Source of the DNA: Methylococcaceae bacterium
GTDB taxonomy: Bacteria; Pseudomonadota; Gammaproteobacteria; Methylococcales; Methylomonadaceae
Direction of reading: 5' to 3'
Length of the DNA: 64,000 nucleotides
Assembly (NCBI GenBank): GCA_006844585.1
Contig: SPJM01000341.1
Span: forward strand, 1 to 64,000
Of the stretch, positions 21,232 to 29,949 are shown in pieces. The position numbers were made by a program, and so were the translations under genes. The number at the start of each line of letters is the position of its first letter. The first letter of the stretch is position 1. The notes beneath the pieces are model-generated. The model did no database searches, had not been told where the DNA came from, and saw only the letters and a list, made by a program, of their open reading frames with translations.

Positions 21232-21795
21232 ATGAAATTACAACTCAAATTAATCGGCCTGATTTTTTGTTTTTCGGTCACAACGTTACAGGCTGAGCAT
21301 TTACCCATCGGCTCGGAAGTTCTGGCCAATTGTCACGGCTTTCACGCCAAGGGGAAAGTAAAAAGGCTCCACAAGGAACATTATGTCATCAACTTCCCAA
21401 AACAATCCAGGCCATTATTCTGCACGCCGTTTGCCTGGGATAGTATGTTTTTAACCCCTTTTCAAACTGTTCCGCACTATACTGGCAAACTTCAAAATAA
21501 ATCCGGTTTTTTTAGCGTCACTAATGAAGTAACTTTTAAAGCAGGCGACAAACTTACCATTTACTTTCGTGAAAAGCCCCGCGGCCATATGTTTACCAAT
21601 GAATATACGGTGGATGTTGTGATTAAAGAAATTGCATCAAACGGCTCAGCATTGTTACAAGTCGTTAAAGATCAAGCGCCAACAGAAGCAGGTCGAATTT
21701 TCAACCGCTGGGTAGGTGGAAATTATGTCATCCTGGATTTTACTGATGATTTAGTCGCCGAGCGCTTCACCATTACCGGGGCGGAAAAGAAATAA
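21232..21795 (+). CDS. Secreted protein, unknown function
   Basis: 187 aa with a signal peptide (MKLQLKLIGLIFCFSVTTLQAEHL); AGGAG-like RBS upstream (cgaggagaaaaggc). Confidence 0.65.
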   Translation: MKLQLKLIGLIFCFSVTTLQAEHLPIGSEVLANCHGFHAKGKVKRLHKEHYVINFPKQSRPLFCTPFAWDSMFLTPFQTVPHYTGKLQNKSGFFSVTNEVTFKAGDKLTIYFREKPRGHMFTNEYTVDVVIKEIASNGSALLQVVKDQAPTEAGRIFNRWVGGNYVILDFTDDLVAERFTITGAEKK

Positions 21796-21889
21796 TTTCG
21801 CATCTGTTTTGAAGCATTGAACAGAAACAAATCCTAATAGTCATAGCTGCAGCTAAAATCAGCATTGAACAATTTGCTCATTGATGTTT

Positions 21890-21921
21890 AGGAACGTGAA
21901 TTTTATTACATTCCCGTTCCT
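21890..21921. repeat. Short AGGAACG-type palindromic repeat
   Basis: AGGAACGTGAATTTTATTACATTCCCGTTCCT; same ends as the long elements, no core. Confidence 0.85.
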
Positions 21922-21960
21922 TAGCAGCAGACTTCCATTTTATAACTTCTTTTATTCATC

Positions 21961-23184
21961 ATGAAGAAAACACTTTTATTAGTTTTTCTACTTCCGCTTT
22001 TTATCTCTTGTACGTCTTCCGTCAACATTAATAAGCAACAAAAACGGGTTCAAACTGATTTATTACCTACTGGTTTGGAATCCATCCATACACTTGATGT
22101 ATATTCCGACAATTCGATAATTCACGCCTTGGTTTCCGGGAAAGCCACAGATTCTAAAAAAAATGTTGTTCATTATCTTCAATCTCAAGATTTTGGCGCA
22201 AGTTGGTCCCAAGCAATCAATGTTATCACGGTGAACAAATCGGTCAAAAAATCCAAACGAGGCGATGATTTTCAAATCGCCGCTTATCAAAACCGAATTA
22301 TCGCCGCTTGGAAAACAGTCGGCGCTGAACCATGGGTAGGCAATATAGCTATGTCATACTCTGATGATTACGGAAAATCATGGAAAGCTTTACCTAGCCC
22401 GATAAACTCAAACCTGTCTGCTATCGACCAAGGCTATTTCGATCTTTCTGCCGATAAACAAGGCCAGTTCCATTTTTCTTGGCTGGACGACCGAGAAGAA
22501 AAAGGCGATACCCAAGGTTTACGTTACGCACGCTTGACTGAAAATAATGGACTTTATCAATGGATTGACCAACAGACATTAGAGGCTGACGCATGTACTT
22601 GTTGTTGGACAAAAATGGTCTCAGACCAAAATGGAGAAACTCATCTTCTTTTCCGCGATGATAATCCTCGCGATATGAAAATGATTTCTACTCAGATGTT
22701 TGGCGAAAAATGGCCAGAACAATCTGAAACTGTTTGGCCTTTCAATTGGGAATTTATCGGCTGCCCGCATCAAGGAGGCGCTTTAACAAGCAGCCAATCC
22801 GAACATCAAACATTTTTACATTCACTGGTTTGGAATGGCGACGCAAAAAACCGAGGCCTGTTTTACATACAATCCTCAGCTAATAAAACAACCCCTCCTC
22901 AATTAACCCCTATCGGCGATAACACTTGCTCATCCGGAGACATTGCCGCAACTGAACACAAACTTGCTACCGTTTACACTTGCAGCACAATAGACGCCAA
23001 AATATTGATCGCTCAATTTTCTTCTGACAATGGCGTAAGCTGGCCGAACAAAATCATCCTAAACCGGAAGGACTCCGCGCCTTCTCACCCCAGAGTCATT
23101 GCAACTAAAACAGGATTTCGTTTTTTTTGGACCGAATGGCTGGATAATGGTCAAATCATTAGTAAAACAGCCATTATTAACTAA
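21961..23184 (+). CDS. Sialidase/BNR-repeat-like beta-propeller lipoprotein
   Basis: Lipobox FISC; Asp-box-like repeats SQDFGASWSQ, SDDYGKSWKA, SSDNGVSWPN; Cys cluster EADACTCCWTKM. Confidence 0.75.
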   Translation: MKKTLLLVFLLPLFISCTSSVNINKQQKRVQTDLLPTGLESIHTLDVYSDNSIIHALVSGKATDSKKNVVHYLQSQDFGASWSQAINVITVNKSVKKSKRGDDFQIAAYQNRIIAAWKTVGAEPWVGNIAMSYSDDYGKSWKALPSPINSNLSAIDQGYFDLSADKQGQFHFSWLDDREEKGDTQGLRYARLTENNGLYQWIDQQTLEADACTCCWTKMVSDQNGETHLLFRDDNPRDMKMISTQMFGEKWPEQSETVWPFNWEFIGCPHQGGALTSSQSEHQTFLHSLVWNGDAKNRGLFYIQSSANKTTPPQLTPIGDNTCSSGDIAATEHKLATVYTCSTIDAKILIAQFSSDNGVSWPNKIILNRKDSAPSHPRVIATKTGFRFFWTEWLDNGQIISKTAIIN

Positions 23185-23327
23185 TGCGCCATTTTTATGC
23201 TCATCAAACCTTACAAGATCCACAATTGTTGAATTTTTATTAATCGCTATGTGATAAAATCGCTTCGATTATTTAATTGAATTCAGTTGCTTACTTTTTG
23301 TCTGAAAGCTGAATCGTTTAATTATAA

Positions 23328-23699
23328 ATGACAATAAAAATGAAAAAATTACTGACTCTTGCCTTTTTACTAGGCTTAATTGCCGCCCAATCCGCTCAAG
23401 CTCACGCCATCTTAGTAAAATCCACCCCCGCCAAAGAAGAAACGCTGAAAGAAATACCCTCCCGCATTGATTTATGGTTTGACGACAATGTCGGACCTAA
23501 ATACACCGCTTTAGCCGTCGTTAACAGTGACGGTCAACGCGTTGACAACGGCGACGGCGATCTTGAAATGATGGATAAATCTCATCTTTTCGCCACCCTG
23601 AAAGAATTGACGCCGGGACGCTATGGCGTTCGCTACCGCGTCCAATCTGCCGACGGCCATATCGTTACCGGTAAATTTTTCTTTACTGTAGCGCCTTAA
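23328..23699 (+). CDS. copC: CopC-family periplasmic copper-binding protein
   Basis: Signal peptide ending AQA, then HAILVKSTPAKEETLKEIPSRIDLWFDD and C-terminal SADGHIVTGKFFFTV. The N-terminal His and DGH motif match Cu(II)-type CopC. Confidence 0.88.
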   Translation: MTIKMKKLLTLAFLLGLIAAQSAQAHAILVKSTPAKEETLKEIPSRIDLWFDDNVGPKYTALAVVNSDGQRVDNGDGDLEMMDKSHLFATLKELTPGRYGVRYRVQSADGHIVTGKFFFTVAP

Positions 23700-23804
23700 T
23701 CAATTTACCTTCTTCCGGCGGCGCTATGCCGAGCCTTGTGCTAAGGGATGGGAATTTTATTTTGCAATCCAAGCACACATTAGCATTCTTTCATTGGAGT
23801 AATC

Positions 23805-24419
23805 GTGAAAAAGCATTTAATACTGTTAACGAGTTGTTTAGTCTTATGGTTTTCCAGCCTAAGTCACGCCCAATTACAATCTCAATCTGCCGACCCGACT
23901 AAGTCTTTGACTTGCTTAATAACAACCGACTTTTATATCGTTCATTTAACCTCTTATTCTGTACCCGAAGGTAAAGAAAAAAAGCGTAGCGCCTTTACAC
24001 CCTATTGCCAAGAACTTCCCGAACATGGACCCAGTTATTTAGCCATAGACTTCATCGATAGGGATTTGCGTCAAATGCCGGTTGGATTACGCGTCATTTC
24101 TGAAAAGGAAAATCCGGAAGGCGAGGGGATGATCGAAGGAGAAATCATTGCAGAAAGCCCTGTTCAAACCTATAAAAACGGCGTAGCCCAAATTCGCGCA
24201 GTATTTCCTGAACCCGGCAAATACGCTCTGATCGCTACTGTCGGGGATGATATGTTTGCCGATAAAATTCGCATACCGCTAAGAGTCGGCATCGGCAGCG
24301 AATTTAAGTGGAGCTCTTTGCTTCCTTATTTCCTAGCCATTTTAGCCATTGTTCTTGGCTATCTGATTTACAAATTTTTTATTTGGCTGCATAACAAAAA
24401 AAATCAAGCAGATGCCTAA
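23805..24419 (+). CDS. Secreted, C-terminally membrane-anchored protein, unknown function
   Basis: 204 aa; N-terminal signal, about 140-aa periplasmic domain, single C-terminal TM (LLPYFLAILAIVLGYLIYKFFIWLH). Confidence 0.7.
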   Translation: MKKHLILLTSCLVLWFSSLSHAQLQSQSADPTKSLTCLITTDFYIVHLTSYSVPEGKEKKRSAFTPYCQELPEHGPSYLAIDFIDRDLRQMPVGLRVISEKENPEGEGMIEGEIIAESPVQTYKNGVAQIRAVFPEPGKYALIATVGDDMFADKIRIPLRVGIGSEFKWSSLLPYFLAILAIVLGYLIYKFFIWLHNKKNQADA

Positions 24420-26118
24420 ATTTTTTATTTTTTTTTTTCTGCTTGGCGCTTCCTTAATCTCGCCAAGCATTGCTTTGTCCGACTGGAACACCGGCGTTAC
24501 CATTGAAGAGGTTTCCACGCGAGTCGCGATCAATATTTCAGATGGCGCTATTGAAGTTAAATTCGACCTTAGTAACGAAGCATTTTCTTATTTTGAACTG
24601 TCCAATAATTCACAACAACGTGAACAAGATTTGTTTGTAAACCAATCTTTAAGCAATATCTTTGAATTTTTAAGCGAAGACGACAATCAGTCAAGCAAGT
24701 TAGCTCTCAAAACTAATTTCAGCACCCGACTTGACCCATCTAAAAAAACATTACAATATAAAATCTATTATTCGCTCAACACCACGCCTGAATATTTAAC
24801 GATAAAACCAAACTTTGATGCTTTAAAAAGATTCAGCAATTCATATTCTATTGCCATTTCGCATTTTGGCTTACCTGTAATTGACCACGCCACCATTTCA
24901 TCAACCGAAAAATTAAAATTAGATTGGGCCGACCCTTGGAACACTCATTTTTTAAATCCTGATTTAAAACGCGACCATAACGACCCAATTATGGGTTTTT
25001 TATATATTCAGCCCAAGCAATTAAAAAATGAAGTCATTATTCGCGTTAAAGAAGCTGTAGATATCCTCGGAATCCCATTAAAGAATAAGAAGTTCATAGC
25101 GCCTGGCGAATTCGAATTGATAAAACAACGCATTTCACAATTTTTATTAGACAACCCTCAATTACTTGTCGATGACAAAGCCATATCGCCAACATTAGAG
25201 CGAATTGAATTTATCAAAATGGGCGCTACCGACATTCAAAGTTACACGCCAACTAAAAAGCAATTACAAACCGCCACCTTACTAGGCATTAGTTTCAAAA
25301 GCGACCTTAACGCTTTACCTACTAAAATTGATTGGAACTGGAAACTTTTTTCACCTGAAACTCAACAAGTATCAATACGCGCCTATGATGCTTCCGGATT
25401 GTTTGATAGTTACGTTACACCAGAGCATTCTTGGTTTAACTGGGATAACTTTTTTTCAAATGAACTGCTTGACTCTGGCGCGAATCAATCCACTCTTATT
25501 CGCCTCGCCTCACCGATCACTATTCAAACAACCAATAAACAATCACTTTACTTACTTTTCTTTTTCGGCTTAATCGGACTTTTTAGCGTTTTTTTCTTTT
25601 TTATTTTCAATCGACTTTCCTGGAAAAAAGCCATTATCTATTTTTCTTTTGCTTTTTTATCTATTTTTCAACTCAACAAAAATTTAAATTTTATTAGCAA
25701 TGGATTTATTTCTAACAGTATCAATCCGGTCGATTTGTCTGACAACACTAAACAACTGTTATTAAACATCTATTTAGCTTTCAATAATACTAATGAAACC
25801 AGCATCTATGACACACTTTCATATAGTCTGGTGGAAACTGAAATTGAAAAACTTTACTTACAATCACGACAAAAACTTGAATTTAACTCAGGCGCACATT
25901 CTAAAATAACTGACTTAAATATTATTTCTATTAATAAAATTACTGTCGGCGAAGAAACTAACCTATATCAATGCACCTGGGAAGTGATTGGCGACGTTAT
26001 TCATTGGGGACACCAACATAAACGAAAAAATGTTTATGAAGCGCAAATTCGCTTAGTCAACCAAAATGGCTTTCTTAAAATTAAACATTTAAAACCACTT
26101 TCACAACAACGCGTTTAG
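24412..26118 (+). CDS. Large membrane-anchored periplasmic protein, unknown function
   Basis: 568 aa; signal-like N-terminus and central TM segments (LYLLFFFGLIGLFSVFFFFIFNRL / KAIIYFSFAFLSIFQL); overlaps the upstream gene by 8 bp. Confidence 0.7.
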   Translation: MPKFFIFFFLLGASLISPSIALSDWNTGVTIEEVSTRVAINISDGAIEVKFDLSNEAFSYFELSNNSQQREQDLFVNQSLSNIFEFLSEDDNQSSKLALKTNFSTRLDPSKKTLQYKIYYSLNTTPEYLTIKPNFDALKRFSNSYSIAISHFGLPVIDHATISSTEKLKLDWADPWNTHFLNPDLKRDHNDPIMGFLYIQPKQLKNEVIIRVKEAVDILGIPLKNKKFIAPGEFELIKQRISQFLLDNPQLLVDDKAISPTLERIEFIKMGATDIQSYTPTKKQLQTATLLGISFKSDLNALPTKIDWNWKLFSPETQQVSIRAYDASGLFDSYVTPEHSWFNWDNFFSNELLDSGANQSTLIRLASPITIQTTNKQSLYLLFFFGLIGLFSVFFFFIFNRLSWKKAIIYFSFAFLSIFQLNKNLNFISNGFISNSINPVDLSDNTKQLLLNIYLAFNNTNETSIYDTLSYSLVETEIEKLYLQSRQKLEFNSGAHSKITDLNIISINKITVGEETNLYQCTWEVIGDVIHWGHQHKRKNVYEAQIRLVNQNGFLKIKHLKPLSQQRV

Positions 26119-26178
26119 ATATTCCTATACCGTCTTTTGGGCTACATCAACAATCTACTTCACCCCCTAAATAATTGA

Positions 26179-26237
26179 GGGACCCAGGCTTTAGCCTGCA
26201 TCATCAGGCGCTTGTGTAGGCTAAAACTTGCCCGCCC
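26179..26237. repeat. REP-like imperfect palindrome, second copy
   Basis: GGGACCCAGGCTTTAGCCTGCATCATCAGGCGCTTGTGTAGGCTAAAACTTGCCCGCCC. Confidence 0.6.
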
Positions 26238-26273
26238 AATTTATCAATTCTTTATTCGTATTCAACGAATTAT

Positions 26274-26470
26274 AGGAACGTGGATTTAATAACATCCGAA
26301 ACTGACTTGAAGTAAGGCATAATAATCGTTAAAGCTTCGCTAATCTTTCTGCCCATTAAGTCTGAAAATCATCATACAAGTTACATAGCTCGCTATGTGT
26401 TTATCATCGCGCTTGTAATATGAACAGAAAACCTGCGCCAGCTTCGGGTGTTATTTTACTCCCGTTCCTT
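26274..26470. repeat. MITE-like fold-back element, copy 2 (about 197 bp)
   Basis: Same ends (AGGAACGTGGATTTAATAACATCCGAAACTGACTT ... GTGTTATTTTACTCCCGTTCCTT) and shared AATATGAACAGAAAACCTGCGCCAG; extra internal sequence relative to copy 1. Confidence 0.85.
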
Positions 26471-26742
26471 AAAAGACTAGTCATTAATTTGCAATATTCC
26501 TGGTGGGCACACTGGAAAACGTTCTATTTTGGCTATTTCACTACCGAAATTCTCTGCCTGTCTCACATTAATTCAGCTAAAATTTTATGAACCACTCTAC
26601 GGACGGCATTGCTTAAAATAATTCCAGCTGTTAGCTTAACCCAGACTTCGAAAATAGTGATCAATATTTGATCTTCTGCCTAACAAACAGTTTCTTCCCA
26701 TCCAATACAACTTAAACACTACAGTGTTAATTTACTCCCTCC

Positions 26743-26777
26743 AAAAAAAAACCCCCGTAAAGCAAGCTTTACGGGGG
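26743..26777 (-). terminator. Rho-independent terminator of pmoCAB
   Basis: 12-bp perfect stem CCCCCGTAAAGC-aa-GCTTTACGGGGG (26752-26777) followed on the minus strand by a 9-T run (26743-26751), 50 bp past the pmoB stop. Confidence 0.93.
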
Positions 26778-26826
26778 CTATTTTTAATCTTTTAACTTAA
26801 TAAGTTACAAAGATTATATCCTCTTC

Positions 26827-28071
26827 TTACATGAAAGATGGGATTAATGGAGCGTCAACTGTAGACATTTGACGGTTTCCATCTGCATCAAAGAAGAACA
26901 ACAAGCCAGCAAAACGGCTGTCTGGATCGTAGATCAAGTCAGCTAAACGATATACTTCCCATGCAGCATCAGAAGCAGTAACGTTAACAGTTCTTGATTC
27001 ACCTGGAGCGATTGGAGAGTTATCGCTAACTGTCAAACCTTCTTCAGCTAACAAATCATCAGGATAACCTGATTCGTCTTCCAATACGTCCGGATCCAAG
27101 AAACGAACTGATGCAGTGTTGAACTCACCCAAACGAACAGCAGTATCACCGCCATTGTGGATAGTCAAAGTCATCTGCATTGCACGACCTGGTACACGAT
27201 ATGTTGCATCTTCAACTTTAACATGTACTGTACTTTCAGGTATTTCCAACCATTGGATGCCACGCATCAAACCTGCTTGCAATGGAGTAGTTACAGGATA
27301 TTTTTCGTTAGTAGTACCCATAGTTACTGCTACGAAGATAATTGTACCTAAACCGAAAGCAACACCGATTTTCTTGTCGCCAGCAGAGATCAAAGTATCA
27401 GCTTTGCCTGCTTGAACAGCTAATGCGCGTGGAATGAACATTGGACCTTTAACCCAGTACAACAACCAAGCCAAGCCGATTGCATACCACAAGAAGCTCC
27501 AGAAATAAATGCTGTCGATAGCATATTTTTCTAAGTCAATTGTGTCGCCAGTCAAAGTAACGATTGGGTTAACAAAGCTACCCATTGAACCGTTGATAGT
27601 AACCCATTTACCTGGGCCGATGATTGGACCACCGCCTTCAACGTTCATCATAGTATGTACGTGCCAGTCACCAGGACGACGCGCTTTCAACAATACTTTG
27701 AACTCATAAGTTTCGCCCAATTCCAAAGAAACTGAACGAGGAACTAATTGACCACCGATCCAAGAACCAGCACGAATAAATACTGGACCAGGAATACCAA
27801 TGTTCAAGAAAGAGACTTCTGGCTTATCAACAGTTTCTGGCCATCCAGCGAAAACGTGGAATTTTCCAGATACAGTCATTGTTTCATTTACATTCAGCTC
27901 ATCTTTAGACCAGTTCAAGTCGTACCAGTGAATAGTACGCATACGCATGAACGCAGCCTGAGATTTCTCACCGTGAGCGGATGCAGTTGGTGTGTAGAAC
28001 ATCGCTGCCGTCATGCTTAACAGCAGTGCGACAAAGGATAATTTAGCAACCTTGTCTTTTATTATTTTCAT
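26827..28071 (-). CDS. pmoB: Particulate methane monooxygenase subunit B
   Basis: MKIIKDKVAKLSFVALLL signal then HGEKSQAAFMRMRTIHWYDLNWS; DWHVHTMMNVEGGGPIIGPG (HxH copper ligand region). Start set at the internal Met (414 aa); the ORF track extends to 28119. Confidence 0.98.
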   Translation of the reverse strand: MKIIKDKVAKLSFVALLLSMTAAMFYTPTASAHGEKSQAAFMRMRTIHWYDLNWSKDELNVNETMTVSGKFHVFAGWPETVDKPEVSFLNIGIPGPVFIRAGSWIGGQLVPRSVSLELGETYEFKVLLKARRPGDWHVHTMMNVEGGGPIIGPGKWVTINGSMGSFVNPIVTLTGDTIDLEKYAIDSIYFWSFLWYAIGLAWLLYWVKGPMFIPRALAVQAGKADTLISAGDKKIGVAFGLGTIIFVAVTMGTTNEKYPVTTPLQAGLMRGIQWLEIPESTVHVKVEDATYRVPGRAMQMTLTIHNGGDTAVRLGEFNTASVRFLDPDVLEDESGYPDDLLAEEGLTVSDNSPIAPGESRTVNVTASDAAWEVYRLADLIYDPDSRFAGLLFFFDADGNRQMSTVDAPLIPSFM

Positions 28072-28168
28072 ATACCCTCCTCTATTTCTAGAGAATCTGT
28101 AATTAAGACTTCCTGGCAAGTTATCAAATCTCGCCAGACTTCGTTATTTTTATTAATTATCTGCTCAA

Positions 28169-28918
28169 TTAAGACGCATCATCGGAGATGAAATCGGTTT
28201 TAGCGAACCATCTGCCGAAGAAATGCCACAAGAAATAGATAATAATACATACGAAAGCGGAGAAGAACGCAGATACTGGAGCAACGTCTTTACCGAAAGT
28301 TCTTAATGTACCTTTTTCAACCATTCTGATGTACTCAGGAGTACCAGTACGTACATAGTGATAACCTTGTAAATCAGCCAAAGTCATCATCATACCGTTA
28401 TACTCAACAGGTACGTGCAATGGAGCGATAATTGGCCAGTTTCCAGGATAGAACAACAAACCATATGCCATACCACCGACAACAGCTGTCAGTGTCATTG
28501 AACCGCCTAACATTAATACAACATCCAGAACGATAGCGCCAGGAACTAAGTTAGATGGAAAACAAATGTTGATTGGGAAATATGTCCAACCCCAGAAGTT
28601 CATGTAGCGGTTAATCCACTCACCCAACAACAGCGCCAATACTGAAATAGTAGCGCCAACAGGCAAACGATATCTCCACCACAAACAAGCTTGAACAGCA
28701 GCAGGGAAAGTAATTGATACGATTGGAGCAACAGTCACCCACAAACGTCTATCTTTCCAGTCACTCCAGAAATCCCAGTCACCACCGGTCAACATGTAGT
28801 GAATATGATAACCACCTAGAACGGCAGTAAACAAAGTAAATAAAATCATCCAGTCAAACGTACGAGAGACTTGTACCGCTTCCGCACGAGATCTAACAGC
28901 TGATTGAGATGCGCTCAT
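28169..28918 (-). CDS. pmoA: Particulate methane monooxygenase subunit A
   Basis: GGDWDFWSDWKDRRLWVTVAPIVSITFPAAVQACLWWRYRLPVGAT, LLGEWINRYMNFWGWTYFPINICFPSNLVPGAIVLD; typical type I PmoA. Confidence 0.99.
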   Translation of the reverse strand: MSASQSAVRSRAEAVQVSRTFDWMILFTLFTAVLGGYHIHYMLTGGDWDFWSDWKDRRLWVTVAPIVSITFPAAVQACLWWRYRLPVGATISVLALLLGEWINRYMNFWGWTYFPINICFPSNLVPGAIVLDVVLMLGGSMTLTAVVGGMAYGLLFYPGNWPIIAPLHVPVEYNGMMMTLADLQGYHYVRTGTPEYIRMVEKGTLRTFGKDVAPVSAFFSAFVCIIIYFLWHFFGRWFAKTDFISDDAS

Positions 28919-28972
28919 TAGCTTACCTCCTAAAAATTAAAATTATATTTTTTATTACTATCTTCTTTCGAT

Positions 28973-28999
28973 TTGTCCCGCTATATATTAACGGGACAA
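28973..28999 (-). promoter_or_regulatory. Stem-loop in the pmoC-pmoA intergenic region
   Basis: Perfect 8-bp inverted repeat TTGTCCCG...CGGGACAA around an 11-nt AT-rich loop. Confidence 0.65.
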
Positions 29000-29049
29000 A
29001 TACGGGAGATAGTTTTTTGATTTGTACTCTTAATAACTTAAGTTATTAA

Positions 29050-29802
29050 TTAAGCCAAATCTTTTTTCAACAATTTACCAATTGCGTCTACTTCAGTGTT
29101 TACAACACCCATTATAGCTAAGGCAGCCCATCCGAAGAATACGAAACCATAGTGTAATGGAGCAACGAACAACTCTTCCATAAACCAGAAAGTGTGTCCC
29201 CACTCGTTCAAACCAACGTTAGGCAAAATCATGAATGGACCGATAACAGCTACCAAGTACATTAAATGTAAGCCTTCGTTGTAAGTAGGCAATCTTGTTT
29301 TTGCATACAAGAACGCAGATACACCAGTGATGATGTAAATTGGGTATGACAAATAGAACTCAATGATGTGACTTGGAGTGAAGTCAGTATCACGAACGAT
29401 TGTTTGATGCCAAGTACCGTCTTGCTCTGTGAAGTAAGAAGCACCCCAGTAGATAGCCCAACCGTAACATACTAACCAAGTCCAGTGTGTAAAGTGTCTT
29501 CTTAACTCTTCACGAGGAGTGATAGACATAACTTTACGATCACGTGTTTTCCAGATGTAGCCCCACAAAGTAGCACTAACAACAACCTCAAGCACTAATT
29601 CAATGTACAAGAAGTTCATCCAGTAAGTTTCGAATTCAGGCGCAAATGAATCCAGCCCTGCTGACCAGCCATATACACCTTCATACCAACGTACCCATGA
29701 ATAAAATACTAAATAAAGTAACATACCCAGAGTAAGATTTCTTTTGTTTAAAAGCGGTGCTTCCGCAGCATCAGCCTTAACTGACTCAGTTGTAGCAGCC
29801 AT
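29050..29802 (-). CDS. pmoC: Particulate methane monooxygenase subunit C
   Basis: SWVRWYEGVYGWSAGLDSFAPEFETYWMNFLYIE, RDTDFTPSHIIEFYLSYPIYI, IGPFMILPNVGLNEWGHTFWFMEELFVAPLH; AGGAGG RBS upstream. Confidence 0.99.
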   Translation of the reverse strand: MAATTESVKADAAEAPLLNKRNLTLGMLLYLVFYSWVRWYEGVYGWSAGLDSFAPEFETYWMNFLYIELVLEVVVSATLWGYIWKTRDRKVMSITPREELRRHFTHWTWLVCYGWAIYWGASYFTEQDGTWHQTIVRDTDFTPSHIIEFYLSYPIYIITGVSAFLYAKTRLPTYNEGLHLMYLVAVIGPFMILPNVGLNEWGHTFWFMEELFVAPLHYGFVFFGWAALAIMGVVNTEVDAIGKLLKKDLA

Positions 29803-29921
29803 TTCTACCTCCTAAAAATATTTTATTAAGCCCCGGATCACCGGGAGTTTAAACTAAGTCCTTTTACAGACAGCATCTTATCAATAAAGCCACTGCCCCT
29901 TATTCCTTCAAAGTATGAAGA

Positions 29922-29949
29922 ATTCTACCAGTAGTTTTTTTTTAGTCAA
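29922..29949 (-). promoter_or_regulatory. Candidate sigma-70 promoter of pmoCAB (-35 TTGACT, 16-bp spacer, extended -10 TGGTAGAAT)
   Basis: Minus strand reads TTGACT-AAAAAAAAACTACTGG-TAGAAT with an AT-rich UP-like tract upstream; about 120 bp before the pmoC ATG. Confidence 0.7.

Noticed and set aside
20997-21329. 110-aa minus-strand ORF as a real protein
   Set aside because: Lies across MITE copy 1; its similarity to the 52286-52555 ORF is explained by the shared repeat DNA.
23735-23765. Possible decayed AGGAACG repeat (CTAAGGGATGGGAATTTTATTTT)
   Set aside because: Only one arm resembles the family and no matching closing arm is visible.
26118-26827. A pmoD gene downstream of pmoB
   Set aside because: The region holds only repeats and the terminator; no ORF with a suitable signal or TM on the pmo strand.
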